From assembly GCF_040730185.1 (NCBI RefSeq), contig NZ_CP160402.1:7874001-7938000 (forward strand): a stretch of DNA of 64,000 nucleotides. Direction: 5' to 3'. Made by a program: the position numbers and the translations under genes. Positions 54,547 to 63,453 of this stretch are shown piece after piece. The first letter of the stretch is position 1, and every line of letters starts with the position of its first letter. The notes beneath the pieces are model-generated. The model was not told where the DNA came from. It saw only the letters and a program-made list of their open reading frames with translations, and ran no database searches. The DNA comes from Streptomyces sp. Je 1-332 (GTDB lineage: Bacteria; Actinomycetota; Actinomycetes; Streptomycetales; Streptomycetaceae).

Positions 54547-54575
54547 CGTCATGCCGCAGCCTCTGCGGCATGACG
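54547..54575 (+). promoter_or_regulatory. perfect palindrome covering the exporter start codon
   Basis: CGTCATGCCGCAG (54547-54559) and CTGCGGCATGACG (54563-54575) are perfect 13-bp arms around CCT. The right arm holds the ATG at 54570. It directly follows the triple heptamer repeat. It can act as a repressor operator at DNA level or, if transcription starts upstream, as an mRNA hairpin that hides the start codon. Confidence 0.75.
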
Positions 54576-55544
54576 ACAACGACGACATCGTCCTCGCTCG
54601 CCATCGCCGCCACGGGGATGCGCAAGGCCTACGGTGACAAGACGGTCCTGGACGGCATCGATCTCACGGTGCCGGCCGGCACCGTGTTCGCGCTGCTCGG
54701 GCCGAACGGCGCGGGCAAGACCACCGCCGTGAAGATCCTCTCCACGCTCATCACCGCCGATGCCGGAGCCTTGAACGTCGGCGGCCACGACATCGCCACC
54801 TCACCGGACCGGGCGCGTTCCGCGATCGGGGTCACCGGTCAGTTCTCCGCCGTGGACGGTCTGATCACCGGCGAGGAGAACATGCTCCTCATGGCCGACC
54901 TGCATCACCTGCCCAGAGGGGAAGGCCGCCGCGTCGTCGCTGAACTCCTCGAACGGTTCGATCTCACCGAGGCCGCGAAGAAGCCTGCCGCCACCTACTC
55001 GGGCGGTATGAAGCGGCGTCTGGACATCGCCATGACGCTGGTCGGCAGCCCGCGGATCATCTTTCTCGACGAGCCCACCACCGGCCTCGACCCCCGCTCC
55101 CGGCACAACATGTGGGCCATCATCCGCGAACTCGTCTCCGGCGGGGTGACCGTCTTTCTCACCACCCAGTACCTGGAAGAGGCCGACGAACTCGCCGACC
55201 GTATCGCGGTGTTGAGCAACGGCAAGATCGCAGCCGAAGGCACCGCCGAGGAACTCAAGCGGCTCATCCCCGGCGGCCACGTACGCCTGCGCTTCACCGA
55301 CCCGGAGGCGTACCAGTCGGCCGCGGCCCTCCTGCGCGAGGCCGCTCGCGACGACCGGACGCTGTCCCTGCAGATCCCCAGCGACGGCACCCAGCGCGAA
55401 CTGCGCTCCATCCTCGACTGGCTCGACTCGGCCGGCATCGAGGCCGACGAACTGACCGTGCACACCCCCGACCTCGACGACGTCTTCTTCGCCCTCACCG
55501 GCAGCACCCAACTCCCCAACCAGCCCATGGAGTCCCTTCGATGA
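54570..55544 (+). CDS. DrrA-type ABC transporter ATP-binding subunit
   Basis: A 324-residue ABC ATPase of the daunorubicin-resistance (DrrA) class. Walker A is LLGPNGAGKTT (near residue 44), the signature is YSGGMKRRLDIAMTLVG, Walker B is IIFLDEPTTGLDPRSR, and the H-loop region is VFLTTQYLEEADELADRI. The C-terminal DrrA extension (about 85 residues, ending TPDLDDVFFALTG) is present. It pairs with the permease at 55541 (ATGA overlap) to export a drug-like compound. The start codon lies in a palindrome and there is no ribosome binding site, which suits a leaderless mRNA. Confidence 0.94.
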   Translation: MTTTTTSSSLAIAATGMRKAYGDKTVLDGIDLTVPAGTVFALLGPNGAGKTTAVKILSTLITADAGALNVGGHDIATSPDRARSAIGVTGQFSAVDGLITGEENMLLMADLHHLPRGEGRRVVAELLERFDLTEAAKKPAATYSGGMKRRLDIAMTLVGSPRIIFLDEPTTGLDPRSRHNMWAIIRELVSGGVTVFLTTQYLEEADELADRIAVLSNGKIAAEGTAEELKRLIPGGHVRLRFTDPEAYQSAAALLREAARDDRTLSLQIPSDGTQRELRSILDWLDSAGIEADELTVHTPDLDDVFFALTGSTQLPNQPMESLR

Positions 55545-56332
55545 GCTCTTTCTCCCTCGCCGTCCGCGACTCGTCCACGATGCTGCGCCGCAACCTCCTG
55601 CACGCGCGGCGCTACCCTTCCCTCACCCTGAACATCCTGCTGACGCCGATCGTCCTGCTGCTGCTCTTCGTCTACGTCTTCGGCGACGTGATGAGCGCGG
55701 GCATCGGCGGTGGCGGCGCCGACCGGTCGGACTACATCGCCTATCTCGTGCCGGGCATCCTGCTGATGACTCTCGGTGCCACCCCGGCCGGCACCGCTGT
55801 ATCCGTCTCCATGGACATGACCGAGGGCATCATCGCCCGCTTCCGTGCGATGGCGATCCACCGCGGCTCCGTGCTCATCGGGCACGTCGTCGGCAGCGTG
55901 CTGCAGGCCATCCTCAGCGTGCTGCTCGTGGGCGCGGTCGCCGTGGCTATCGGGTTCAGGTCCACCGACGCCACGGTCCTGGAGTGGCTCGCGGCGTTCG
56001 GGCTGCTCTCGCTCGTCGCGCTCGCCTTCACCTGGATCGCGGTCGGGATGGGGATGGCGAGCCCGAATGCCGAGGCGGCAAGCAACAACGCGCTGCCGCT
56101 GATGATCCTGCCGCTCATCTCGAGCGCCTTCGTGCCGGTCGACGCGATGCCGGGGTGGTTCCGGCCGTTCGCCGAGTACCAGCCGTTCACACCCGCCATC
56201 GAGACCCTGCGCGGGCTGCTGCTCGGCAGCGGGATCGGCAACAACGGGTGGGTCACGATCCTCTGGTGTCTCGGCCTGGCCACGCTCGGATACCGCTGGT
56301 CGACGTCCCTGTTCAACCGCGACCCGAAGTAG
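55541..56332 (+). CDS. DrrB-type ABC-2 transporter permease
   Basis: A 263-residue ABC-2 permease with six hydrophobic segments. YPSLTLNILLTPIVLLLLFVYVFGDVM is helix 1, YLVPGILLMTLGATPAGTAVSVSMDMTEGIIARFRAM is the conserved coupling region, and LPLISSAFVPVDAMPGWFRPFAEYQPFTPAIETLRGLLLG is the ABC-2 signature. It forms a drug exporter with the upstream ATPase. It ends 56 bp from the convergent AfsR/SARP-like gene. Confidence 0.93.
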   Translation: MSSFSLAVRDSSTMLRRNLLHARRYPSLTLNILLTPIVLLLLFVYVFGDVMSAGIGGGGADRSDYIAYLVPGILLMTLGATPAGTAVSVSMDMTEGIIARFRAMAIHRGSVLIGHVVGSVLQAILSVLLVGAVAVAIGFRSTDATVLEWLAAFGLLSLVALAFTWIAVGMGMASPNAEAASNNALPLMILPLISSAFVPVDAMPGWFRPFAEYQPFTPAIETLRGLLLGSGIGNNGWVTILWCLGLATLGYRWSTSLFNRDPK

Positions 56333-56388
56333 GGACCCGCCCCGGAACAGCGCGCGTTCCGTCCGCCCCGAAGGAAACGGCTGCCGCG

Positions 56389-59300
56389 TCAGGCAAGCGC
56401 GCGGACCGCCTCCCACAGCTCGTCCCGATCCAGGGCCGCGTACCGCGACACCGCGTCGGCGTACGCCGCCCGGTCGGCGTGCTCGGCCGCCTGCCGCGCG
56501 CGGCCCGCCGACATCGTCGGCTGGAACTCGCGCGGCACACGCAGCCGTTCGGCCAGCGCGATCACGCGTACGGCGGAGGCGTCGCCGGACGCGAGCCCGG
56601 CCATGCCGAGCGCGTGCAGCACCGTCCCGAGCACAGGCAGCTCCACGGGGGAGCGGGGCGGGCCACCGAGCAGTGCCCGCAGCCGCGCCCGCAACCGGTC
56701 GACCTGGACCGCGACCAGATCGAGACGGCCGGCGTACGCGTGCGCCGTCACCGCCGCCGACTGGATCTGCAGCGCCCACGGGTCTAGCCCCGGGTCGCCG
56801 CCGTACAACGAGCCCGCCTCGGCCGTACGCTCCACCGCGCCGCGCCACAGGCCGAGCCCCGCCTCCGTCAGCCCACGGGTGAGGGCGATCTCCGCGCGTC
56901 CGCCGAGGTCGGGGCTGTAGAAGGCGTCCTCATCAGGGGTGCCTCCCTCGGTCTGCCGCAGCCAGTACTCGGCCTCGTCCGGGTCACCGCGCTGCAGGCA
57001 GGCGAGGACCAGAGCCGAGCGAATGCCGATGTGGTCGAGCTCGTCACCGATCCGCGGGAGCGCCTGCAGTGCGGCCCTGAGGTTCTCGTAGGCGGTCTCC
57101 CCGTGCCCCATCCGCAGGGCCAGTTCACTCAGCCGCGAGTGGCCCATGAGCCGCAGGGACGGCTGGTCGACCGCGGTGAGCGCGGTGAGCATCCGTCGAG
57201 CCGATGCGAGCGCGCCGTCGATGTCGTGCTCGTACTCCCATATGTACGTGGCCACGCACTCGGCGACGCCGGCGACCAGCGGCTGGTCGCTGTCGCAGAG
57301 TGCTCGGAGCACCGCGTAGTCGGGAGGGCGCATCTCGGGGAGTGCGCTGAGGACAGCCGCGGTCGCGCGCGGCAGCGTGTCCGGCGGAGCCGTGGGCAGC
57401 CGGCGGAGGGTGACGAGCTGGCGCACGCCATGCGGGCCGTAGTTCATGAAGAGGCCCGCAGCGCACAACACAGCGGCGGTGCGCGCGACTTCGACGTACG
57501 CGGGCCCGGGGTAGTAGTGCGAGAGCGGCGGGCCGGAGTCGGCCGCGAGAGCGGCGAGGCGGGGGTAGTTGGAGTCGGTGGACCACAGTGCGGCGAGCAC
57601 GGCGGTGAGGGCGGCGATCGTAGGACCGTCCGCACGGGCGAGGGCGTGCCGCAGGGCCCGTACGAGGTTGTCCTGCTCGGTTCTGATCCGCTCCCGGGCG
57701 GCGACGGGTGCGCCCCCACCCGGCCGGGAGCTGAGGGAGGGCTCCGGGCCGAAGAGCACATCGTGCTGCGCGAGCCCGAAGTCCCGTGCCCAGGCGAGGA
57801 ACCGGCCCACGGCCTCGCCCTCCTCGCCGGCCTCCGCACGGCGGACAGCGCTGAACTCCCGTACCACCTCCAGCATTCGGAAGCGCACGCCGGCCGGGGT
57901 GTCGAAGACGGTGAGCAGCGACTGCCCGGCCAACTGCTCGACGAGCAGCAGCGCGTCGTCCCCGAGCACATGCTCCGCCGCGTCCCCGGAGAAGCTCCCG
58001 GGGAAGACCGCCAGCGTACGCAGCGCGGCCCTGGCGTCCGGCGCGAGCAGATTCCAGCTCCACTCCACGACCGCGTGGAGCGTGCGGTGGCGCTCCGGCA
58101 CGTCCCGCGCCCCACCGCGCAGCAGCGCGAACCGGTCGCCGAGCCGGCGCGCGATCTCCGGCACCGACATCACCCGCACCCGCGCCGCCGCCAGCTCCAC
58201 GGCGAGCGGCAGCCCGTCGAGGTGACGGCAGAGGTCGGCAACGGCGTGCGGTGGCAGCTCCACGCCGGACCTGGCTGCCCGTGCCCGCTGCGTGAACAGC
58301 TCGACGGAAGTGGCAGGACCGAGTGCCGGCAACGCGTACACGGCCTCCGACGTGAGGTCCAGCGGGGCCCGGCTCGTGGCGAGCACCCGCAGCTCCTTCG
58401 AGGACGCGACCAAGTCCTGTACGAGGTCGGCGGCGCCCCGGACGACCTGCTCGCAGTTGTCGAGCACCAGCAGGGCGGGCCCGGCGCCGAGCACGCCGAG
58501 GATGCCGGACACCGGGTCGGCCGCTGCGTGCCCGCTCACGACGCCGTGCCGCCCTTCGCCCGCACCGAGCGCCGTGGCCACCTCCATGGCCACGTCCGCG
58601 TCCGCGGTGACGGCGGCGAGCGGCACGAAACACACCACCTTCTGCTCGGCGCGGCGGCTGACGGCGTGCGCGAGCCGGGTCTTGCCGAGGCCGCCGGGAC
58701 CGACGACGGTCACGGCCCGGGAGTCGCCCAACAGCCGTTCCACGGCCGCGATGTCCTCCTCCCGGCCGAGGAGCGGATTGGGCTCGTGCGGCACACCGTG
58801 CCGGACCACCGGCTCGCCGCGCAGCAACTCCTGCTGCACGGCCCTGAGTCCGGCGCCGGGATCCGTGCCGAGCGCGTCACGCAGCTCACGGCGGTAGGCC
58901 TCGTAGCGCGCGAGCGCGGCGGAGGGACCCGCCGTCGCGGCCTCGCCGCGCAGCAGCTCCGCGAGCACCTCCTCGTCGCGCGGATGCTCGGCGGCGGCCA
59001 CGGATAGCGGTCCTGCCGCCTCCGCATGCCGCGCGAGGCGGGCGAGCGCGAGCGCCCGCGCACGTACGAGAGCGTCGCGGACGGGAGCACGCTCGGCGCG
59101 CAACGCGGCGACGGGGTCGGCGACGCCGGCCAGTTGGACAGGAGGACCGCCGGCCGCTCCGCCCGGGACGCCCTCCCACAGGGCGAGACCCGCCTCGGCC
59201 GCGGCCAGCGCTGCCGCGTGGTCCCCGGCCCTTGCCCGCTCCGCGCAGGCAGCGGCATGCAGCAGCACGGCGGAACTGTCGACCTGCTCCTCGGCGAGGT

Positions 59301-59556
59301 CGAGCCGGTACCCCGTCGGTGTGCTCACGATGACGTCGGCACCCAGCTGCGCCCGCGCCCTGGACACGAGCACCTGCAACGCCTTCCCCGGCCGCTGCGG
59401 CAACGCGTCCGGCCACAGCCCCGCCACCAACCGCTCGGTGCCGCAGCCTGCGCGCACCTCGCCCGCGAGCAGCGCGAGGAGGCCGCGGAGCCGGGGCGCG
59501 GTGACCTCCTGCCCACGAAGGGCGACACGCGGCAACAGGGTCAGTTCGGTGGCCAC
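56389..59556 (-). CDS. AfsR/SARP-like regulator with BTAD, NB-ARC and helical repeats
   Basis: A 1055-residue regulator. Residues 1-90 are an OmpR-like winged helix (LRGLLALLAGEVRAG...VLVSRARAQLG...TGYRLDL). Residues about 92-245 are a bacterial transcriptional activation domain. The NB-ARC ATPase follows, with Walker A VVGPGGLGKTR (285-295), Walker B LLVLDNCEQ (362-370) and GLPLAVELAAAR. The C-terminal half is TPR-like helical repeats. Such proteins activate antibiotic and export genes by binding heptamer repeats. One such repeat lies before the convergent exporter pair. The start is GTG 59556. Confidence 0.92.
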   Translation of the reverse strand: MATELTLLPRVALRGQEVTAPRLRGLLALLAGEVRAGCGTERLVAGLWPDALPQRPGKALQVLVSRARAQLGADVIVSTPTGYRLDLAEEQVDSSAVLLHAAACAERARAGDHAAALAAAEAGLALWEGVPGGAAGGPPVQLAGVADPVAALRAERAPVRDALVRARALALARLARHAEAAGPLSVAAAEHPRDEEVLAELLRGEAATAGPSAALARYEAYRRELRDALGTDPGAGLRAVQQELLRGEPVVRHGVPHEPNPLLGREEDIAAVERLLGDSRAVTVVGPGGLGKTRLAHAVSRRAEQKVVCFVPLAAVTADADVAMEVATALGAGEGRHGVVSGHAAADPVSGILGVLGAGPALLVLDNCEQVVRGAADLVQDLVASSKELRVLATSRAPLDLTSEAVYALPALGPATSVELFTQRARAARSGVELPPHAVADLCRHLDGLPLAVELAAARVRVMSVPEIARRLGDRFALLRGGARDVPERHRTLHAVVEWSWNLLAPDARAALRTLAVFPGSFSGDAAEHVLGDDALLLVEQLAGQSLLTVFDTPAGVRFRMLEVVREFSAVRRAEAGEEGEAVGRFLAWARDFGLAQHDVLFGPEPSLSSRPGGGAPVAARERIRTEQDNLVRALRHALARADGPTIAALTAVLAALWSTDSNYPRLAALAADSGPPLSHYYPGPAYVEVARTAAVLCAAGLFMNYGPHGVRQLVTLRRLPTAPPDTLPRATAAVLSALPEMRPPDYAVLRALCDSDQPLVAGVAECVATYIWEYEHDIDGALASARRMLTALTAVDQPSLRLMGHSRLSELALRMGHGETAYENLRAALQALPRIGDELDHIGIRSALVLACLQRGDPDEAEYWLRQTEGGTPDEDAFYSPDLGGRAEIALTRGLTEAGLGLWRGAVERTAEAGSLYGGDPGLDPWALQIQSAAVTAHAYAGRLDLVAVQVDRLRARLRALLGGPPRSPVELPVLGTVLHALGMAGLASGDASAVRVIALAERLRVPREFQPTMSAGRARQAAEHADRAAYADAVSRYAALDRDELWEAVRALA

Positions 59557-59826
59557 CCGAGCAGATTAACCAAGGCGGCGGGTCAACGAGCGGGGGCGGC
59601 TCCCTCATTGTGAGTGATGTGGGCCCGCCGCGCGTGCCGGTCGGGCGTTGACTTCACGGGTGGATATTTGCTGACGGCACCGATCCCTGTGGTGCTTGGA
59701 GCTTTCTGTGCCTGTCACGCCTGACGCTTGTCTGTCCTCGAGTGGCAGCCTTCTCGGCTTCCCGCCGGGCGCAGCCGCCGGGCACCTCTCCCTCGCCCTG
59801 ACCGCCGAGCCGCACTCCACGTCCTC

Positions 59827-61422
59827 ATGAGGCCGCACGCCGACACAACTGCCGCCGCATGTCGCCCTGTTGCCGGTCGCCGGTGGGCCGCGTCCGGTGC
59901 GCTGTGCCTGGGTCTGTTCATCCTCGGCATGGACCTCACGATCCTCAACGTCGCCATCCCCGACCTGCACGCGGACCTGCGGCCTTCCATGGCGCAGATC
60001 CAGTGGATCGTCGATGGGTACGCCCTGATCCTGGGCGGCACCGTCCTGGCCTGTGGAGCGCTCACCGACCGCATGGGACGCCGGCGCACCTTCCTCGCCG
60101 GTCTGGTGCTGTGCGCGGGAACTTCGGTCCTCGGGGCCGTCGCGCAGACGCCGCTGCAGACGATCGCGGCCCGCGGCGGCATGGGTGCCGCCGGGGCCCT
60201 GATGATGCCGGCGACCCTGTCGATCATCCACTGGATGTATCCGGAGCCGATGTTGCGGCGCCGCGCCATCGCGGTATGGACGGCCGTCGCCGCGGCCGGT
60301 GGGCTCACGGGACCCGTCATCGGAGGATGGCTCGTCGAGCACTTCTCCTGGCGAGCCGGATTCTGGGTCAACGTGCCGCTCGCGGCGACGGCATTCCTCC
60401 TCACCTGCCTGCTCGTCCCCGAATCACGGGCGAAACGCACCGAGCCTCTCGACGGCGTCGGCACCGCGATGTCCGCGGCCGGACTCCTCGTCCTGGTCTG
60501 GGCGATCATCGAGAGCCCGGTCCGCGGCTGGACGAGCGGCCCCGTACTGCTCGCCTACGCGTCCGGGGCGCTCCTGCTCGCCCTCTTCGCCGTGCGCCAG
60601 GCCCGCACCGCGTTCCCCATGCTCCCGCCCGCCCTCATGCGCGACCCTCGCGTCAGCATGGCCGCCGTGGCCCTCGCGCTGATGTCCTTCGCCCTGTTCG
60701 GCGCGCTCTTCGTCATCACCCTGCATCTGCAAGGGGTGCTGGGATATACGCCCTGGCAGGCCGGGGTCAGGACACTTCCGTTGCCCTTGGCGCTCGCCGT
60801 GGGAGCCATCGCCGCCCTGCCGTTGGGCGGCCGGTGGGGGCAGCGACTGCCGATCGTCACCGGGCTGCTGCTCATCACGGCTGCCTTCGCGATCCTGGCC
60901 ACGACCACCGCAGCCGACGGTTACGCGCACCTGATGCTCTTCCAGGCCGTGGCAGGCCTGGGAGCGGGGGCGACGGCCGCGGCCGGCACCGAATCCGTCA
61001 TGAGCGCCGTCCCCGGCGACCGCGCGGGCCTCGGCTCAGCGGTCAACGACGCCACCCGTCAGGTCGGTTCATCCCTCGGGGTCGCCGTACAGGGCTCTCT
61101 CCTCAGCTCGGTCTACCACCACCGCATGGCCGACAGCCCGCCAGGAGCGGGTGACAACATCCTCGCCGTACGTGGCACCGCGTCCCACCTGCCAAAGCCC
61201 CAGGCCCTCCAACTCATCGCCACCGCGAAGGAATCCTTCATCTCCGGCCTCACCGCGACAGCCGCCCTGGCGGGCGTCGTCACCTTCGCCACCGCCCTGG
61301 CGGCAGCCCGTTGGCTCCCGGGTTCACGCCGGCCGGCAGCATTGGACCCCGACGTTCAGTCACCCTTGACGAACACGAGCCCGTCGACCCCGCTCAGGCG
61401 AGCCGGGTCGAGCGGGGCGTAG
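59827..61422 (+). CDS. DHA2-family (EmrB/QacA) drug:H+ antiporter
   Basis: A 531-residue major-facilitator exporter with 14 predicted helices. Motif A is GALTDRMGRRRTFLAG, motif D1 is LDLTILNVAIPDL-like (MDLTILNVAIPDL), and motif C-like glycines are in WTAVAAAGGLTGPVIGGWLVEHFSWRAGFWVNVP. The N-terminal cytoplasmic extension has His/Cys residues. ATG 59827 is used, and an in-frame GTG at 59728 would add 33 residues. The last 67 bp overlap the convergent Ere-like gene. It is divergent from the AfsR/SARP-like regulator. Confidence 0.93.
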   Translation: MRPHADTTAAACRPVAGRRWAASGALCLGLFILGMDLTILNVAIPDLHADLRPSMAQIQWIVDGYALILGGTVLACGALTDRMGRRRTFLAGLVLCAGTSVLGAVAQTPLQTIAARGGMGAAGALMMPATLSIIHWMYPEPMLRRRAIAVWTAVAAAGGLTGPVIGGWLVEHFSWRAGFWVNVPLAATAFLLTCLLVPESRAKRTEPLDGVGTAMSAAGLLVLVWAIIESPVRGWTSGPVLLAYASGALLLALFAVRQARTAFPMLPPALMRDPRVSMAAVALALMSFALFGALFVITLHLQGVLGYTPWQAGVRTLPLPLALAVGAIAALPLGGRWGQRLPIVTGLLLITAAFAILATTTAADGYAHLMLFQAVAGLGAGATAAAGTESVMSAVPGDRAGLGSAVNDATRQVGSSLGVAVQGSLLSSVYHHRMADSPPGAGDNILAVRGTASHLPKPQALQLIATAKESFISGLTATAALAGVVTFATALAAARWLPGSRRPAALDPDVQSPLTNTSPSTPLRRAGSSGA

Positions 61423-62552
61423 CCGAACCAAGGGGATTCGCGGGGCGGCGGTGGAGTGTCACCGAAGGCGGCAGCCAGCTGCGCGGCATCGATGACGTAG
61501 CGGTCCTCCGGGAGCGCGTACAAAAGCCCTTCGAGGGTGTCCGGATGCGGGGCGTCCACGCCCTGGCGGCGGATGGTGCCGAGGGCTGTGGCCAGGAAGG
61601 CGTACTCCTCGCCGATGCGGGCGCTGACGAGCGCACCGGCACTCCACCACTCCAGCAGCGGCTGGTCCCACATGCGTATCGAGCTCTTGTCCCGTTGCAG
61701 ATGGCTGTTGTGGGCGTGCACGAAGGTGGGGCCGCGCTCGGCGACGGCGAGGAGGTTGTGGGCCATCATCTGGTCCCGCAGGCCCAGGAGGCGGGTCATC
61801 CGGCCCGGTGAGGTGTCGGCCATCCAGTGGTGGTAGCGCAGCAGGCCCGTCGCGGTGCGGCCGTAGAGGCGCGCTCGGTCCAAGGCGTCGCGCGAGGTCG
61901 TCGCGAGCAGATGCGGGATCTGCGTGTCGAGCAGGGCCACGAGGTCGTCGGCGATCAGCCTTAGTTGCTCCGCCTCGGCCGACTGTCCCACGGACCGGGA
62001 CGGGTCCATCATCGCGGCGGGATCGGTCCATGGGGCGTCGGCGCCGAGCAGGCGGTCGAGTGCGTCCGTGGTGACGGGGAGCAGGTCCGCGTCCAGCTGG
62101 GCCGCGAGGTAGCTGTGGAGCGCGGTGAGGGCCTGGCGGGGGCTCGCGGCGTGGGTGATCTCCAGGGGGCCGTCGAAGCCGGCGAAGCGGACCTGTTCGT
62201 GTGCGGGCCTGCCGTCGTTGAACGCCTTTGCCCAGCGCACGAGTTCGCGGTTGGCCGCATGGGTGTCCCAGCCGTGGCTGAAGCCGTGCTTCACGACGTC
62301 GTCGAGAGTGCCGGTGCCCGAAGTGACGTAGTCGTCCACTGCCAGACCCCTCATGCAGTCGCTCTCGATCGCGATCGTCCGGTAGCCCTCCCGCTCGGTG
62401 AGCTGCTGGAAGAGCTCGTTGCGCAGGTCGAGCAGTGCGTCCTCGCCGTGGGTGGGCTCGCCCACGGCGAGCAGTCGCGGCCGGGCCGGGAGGAGGTTCA
62501 TGACGGTGGCCGCGTCGACGGAGCGCACGGTGTCCTTGGTGTCAGTAGCCAT
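61356..62552 (-). CDS. erythromycin-esterase-family protein
   Basis: A 398-residue Ere-type hydrolase. The catalytic His is in LAVGEPTHGEDAL near residue 35, Glu in TIAIESDCMRGLAVDDYV near residue 61, and His in FVHAHNSHLQRDKSSIR near residue 275. Macrolide hydrolysis is known for some members, but many environmental ones have other substrates. It is divergent from a TioE/MerR regulator with dyad-rich spacer DNA and overlaps the end of the DHA2 exporter, which suggests a resistance context. Confidence 0.88.
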   Translation of the reverse strand: MATDTKDTVRSVDAATVMNLLPARPRLLAVGEPTHGEDALLDLRNELFQQLTEREGYRTIAIESDCMRGLAVDDYVTSGTGTLDDVVKHGFSHGWDTHAANRELVRWAKAFNDGRPAHEQVRFAGFDGPLEITHAASPRQALTALHSYLAAQLDADLLPVTTDALDRLLGADAPWTDPAAMMDPSRSVGQSAEAEQLRLIADDLVALLDTQIPHLLATTSRDALDRARLYGRTATGLLRYHHWMADTSPGRMTRLLGLRDQMMAHNLLAVAERGPTFVHAHNSHLQRDKSSIRMWDQPLLEWWSAGALVSARIGEEYAFLATALGTIRRQGVDAPHPDTLEGLLYALPEDRYVIDAAQLAAAFGDTPPPPRESPWFGYAPLDPARLSGVDGLVFVKGD

Positions 62553-62610
62553 GCCTTAAACGCTATCGTTGAACCAACGGTTGAAACTTTGCAGCGGCAT
62601 GGGCGGTCCA
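62553..62610. promoter_or_regulatory. dyad-rich divergent control region of Ere-like and MerR genes
   Basis: CGTTG-AAC-CAACG (62567-62579) is a dyad, and TTGAA recurs at 62569 and 62581 (12 bp apart). The region is AT-richer than its surroundings. A MerR-type regulator binding here could control both outward genes. Exact -10/-35 boxes could not be fixed by eye. Confidence 0.45.
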
Positions 62611-63405
62611 ATGGGACGAAACCTTCAAAGCGGTGAGCGGCTCAGGCCCGTGGATCTGGCGCGCGGGCACGGTCTGTCCACCCAGGCGGTCAGGAACTAC
62701 GAGGAGGCCGGGATCCTCCCGGCCGCCGATCGCTCGCCGCACGGCTATCGCGCCTACACCTCGCTGCACGCGCGGGCGCTGCGCGCTTTCCTCGCCCTGG
62801 TGCCCGGCCACGGCCACCGGACCGCGACGGCCATCATGCGGGCCGTGAACCGAGGTGAGGTCGAGGAAGCGTTCCGCCTCATCGACGAGAGCCACGTCCA
62901 GCTCCTTGAGGACCGGCGGACCCTCCAGGCTGTGGAGAGGGCACTTCGAGACCTGGGGTCCGCGACACCGCTGTCCGGTGCCGGTGCCGGGCCCGGGGCA
63001 GGGGCCTGGGCCGGTTCCGAGGGCATGTTCGTCGGGCCGCTGGCCGGACAGCTCGGGATCCGGCCCGCGACCCTGCGCAAATGGGAGACGGCCGGATTGG
63101 TGAGCCCGCGCCGGGACCCGCGGACCGGCTACCGCGTCTACGACGAGGCCGACGTACGGGATGCCCGGCTGGTGCACCAACTCAGGCGGGGCGGCTATCT
63201 GCTGGAGCGGATCGCCCCGCTGATCGCCCAGGTGCGGGCGGCCGGTGGCCTCGAGCCCCTGGAGGCCGCGTTGAGCGACTGGCGCGGCAGGCTGGTCACC
63301 CGCGGACGGGCGATGCTGACCGGCGCCGCCGAGCTGGAGACATACCTGAGCGAGAGCGGGCTCTCAGGAAGGTCAGGGCGAGCCCACTCCAAATCTGCGG
63401 AGTAG
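62611..63405 (+). CDS. TioE-family MerR-type regulator with duplicated DNA-binding domain
   Basis: A 264-residue protein with two MerR-like winged helices. The first reads LRPVDLARGHGLSTQAVRNYEEAGILPAADRSPHGYRAY near residue 12. The second reads PLAGQLGIRPATLRKWETAGLVSPRRDPRTGYRVYDEADVRDARL near residue 150. This matches the TioE family, often found beside exporters and Ere-like genes. ATG 62611 is chosen because upstream in-frame starts (ATG 62599, TTG 62569) fall in the dyad-rich promoter region. Confidence 0.86.
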   Translation: MGRNLQSGERLRPVDLARGHGLSTQAVRNYEEAGILPAADRSPHGYRAYTSLHARALRAFLALVPGHGHRTATAIMRAVNRGEVEEAFRLIDESHVQLLEDRRTLQAVERALRDLGSATPLSGAGAGPGAGAWAGSEGMFVGPLAGQLGIRPATLRKWETAGLVSPRRDPRTGYRVYDEADVRDARLVHQLRRGGYLLERIAPLIAQVRAAGGLEPLEAALSDWRGRLVTRGRAMLTGAAELETYLSESGLSGRSGRAHSKSAE

Positions 63406-63453
63406 CGTTCGAAGTGGGTAGGAGGGTGACACGCGTCGATGAGAGGAGACGGT

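Noticed and set aside
62569..62610. TTG 62569 as start of the MerR gene
   Set aside because: It lies in the dyad-rich promoter between divergent genes and adds residues not typical of the family; ATG 62611 fits better.
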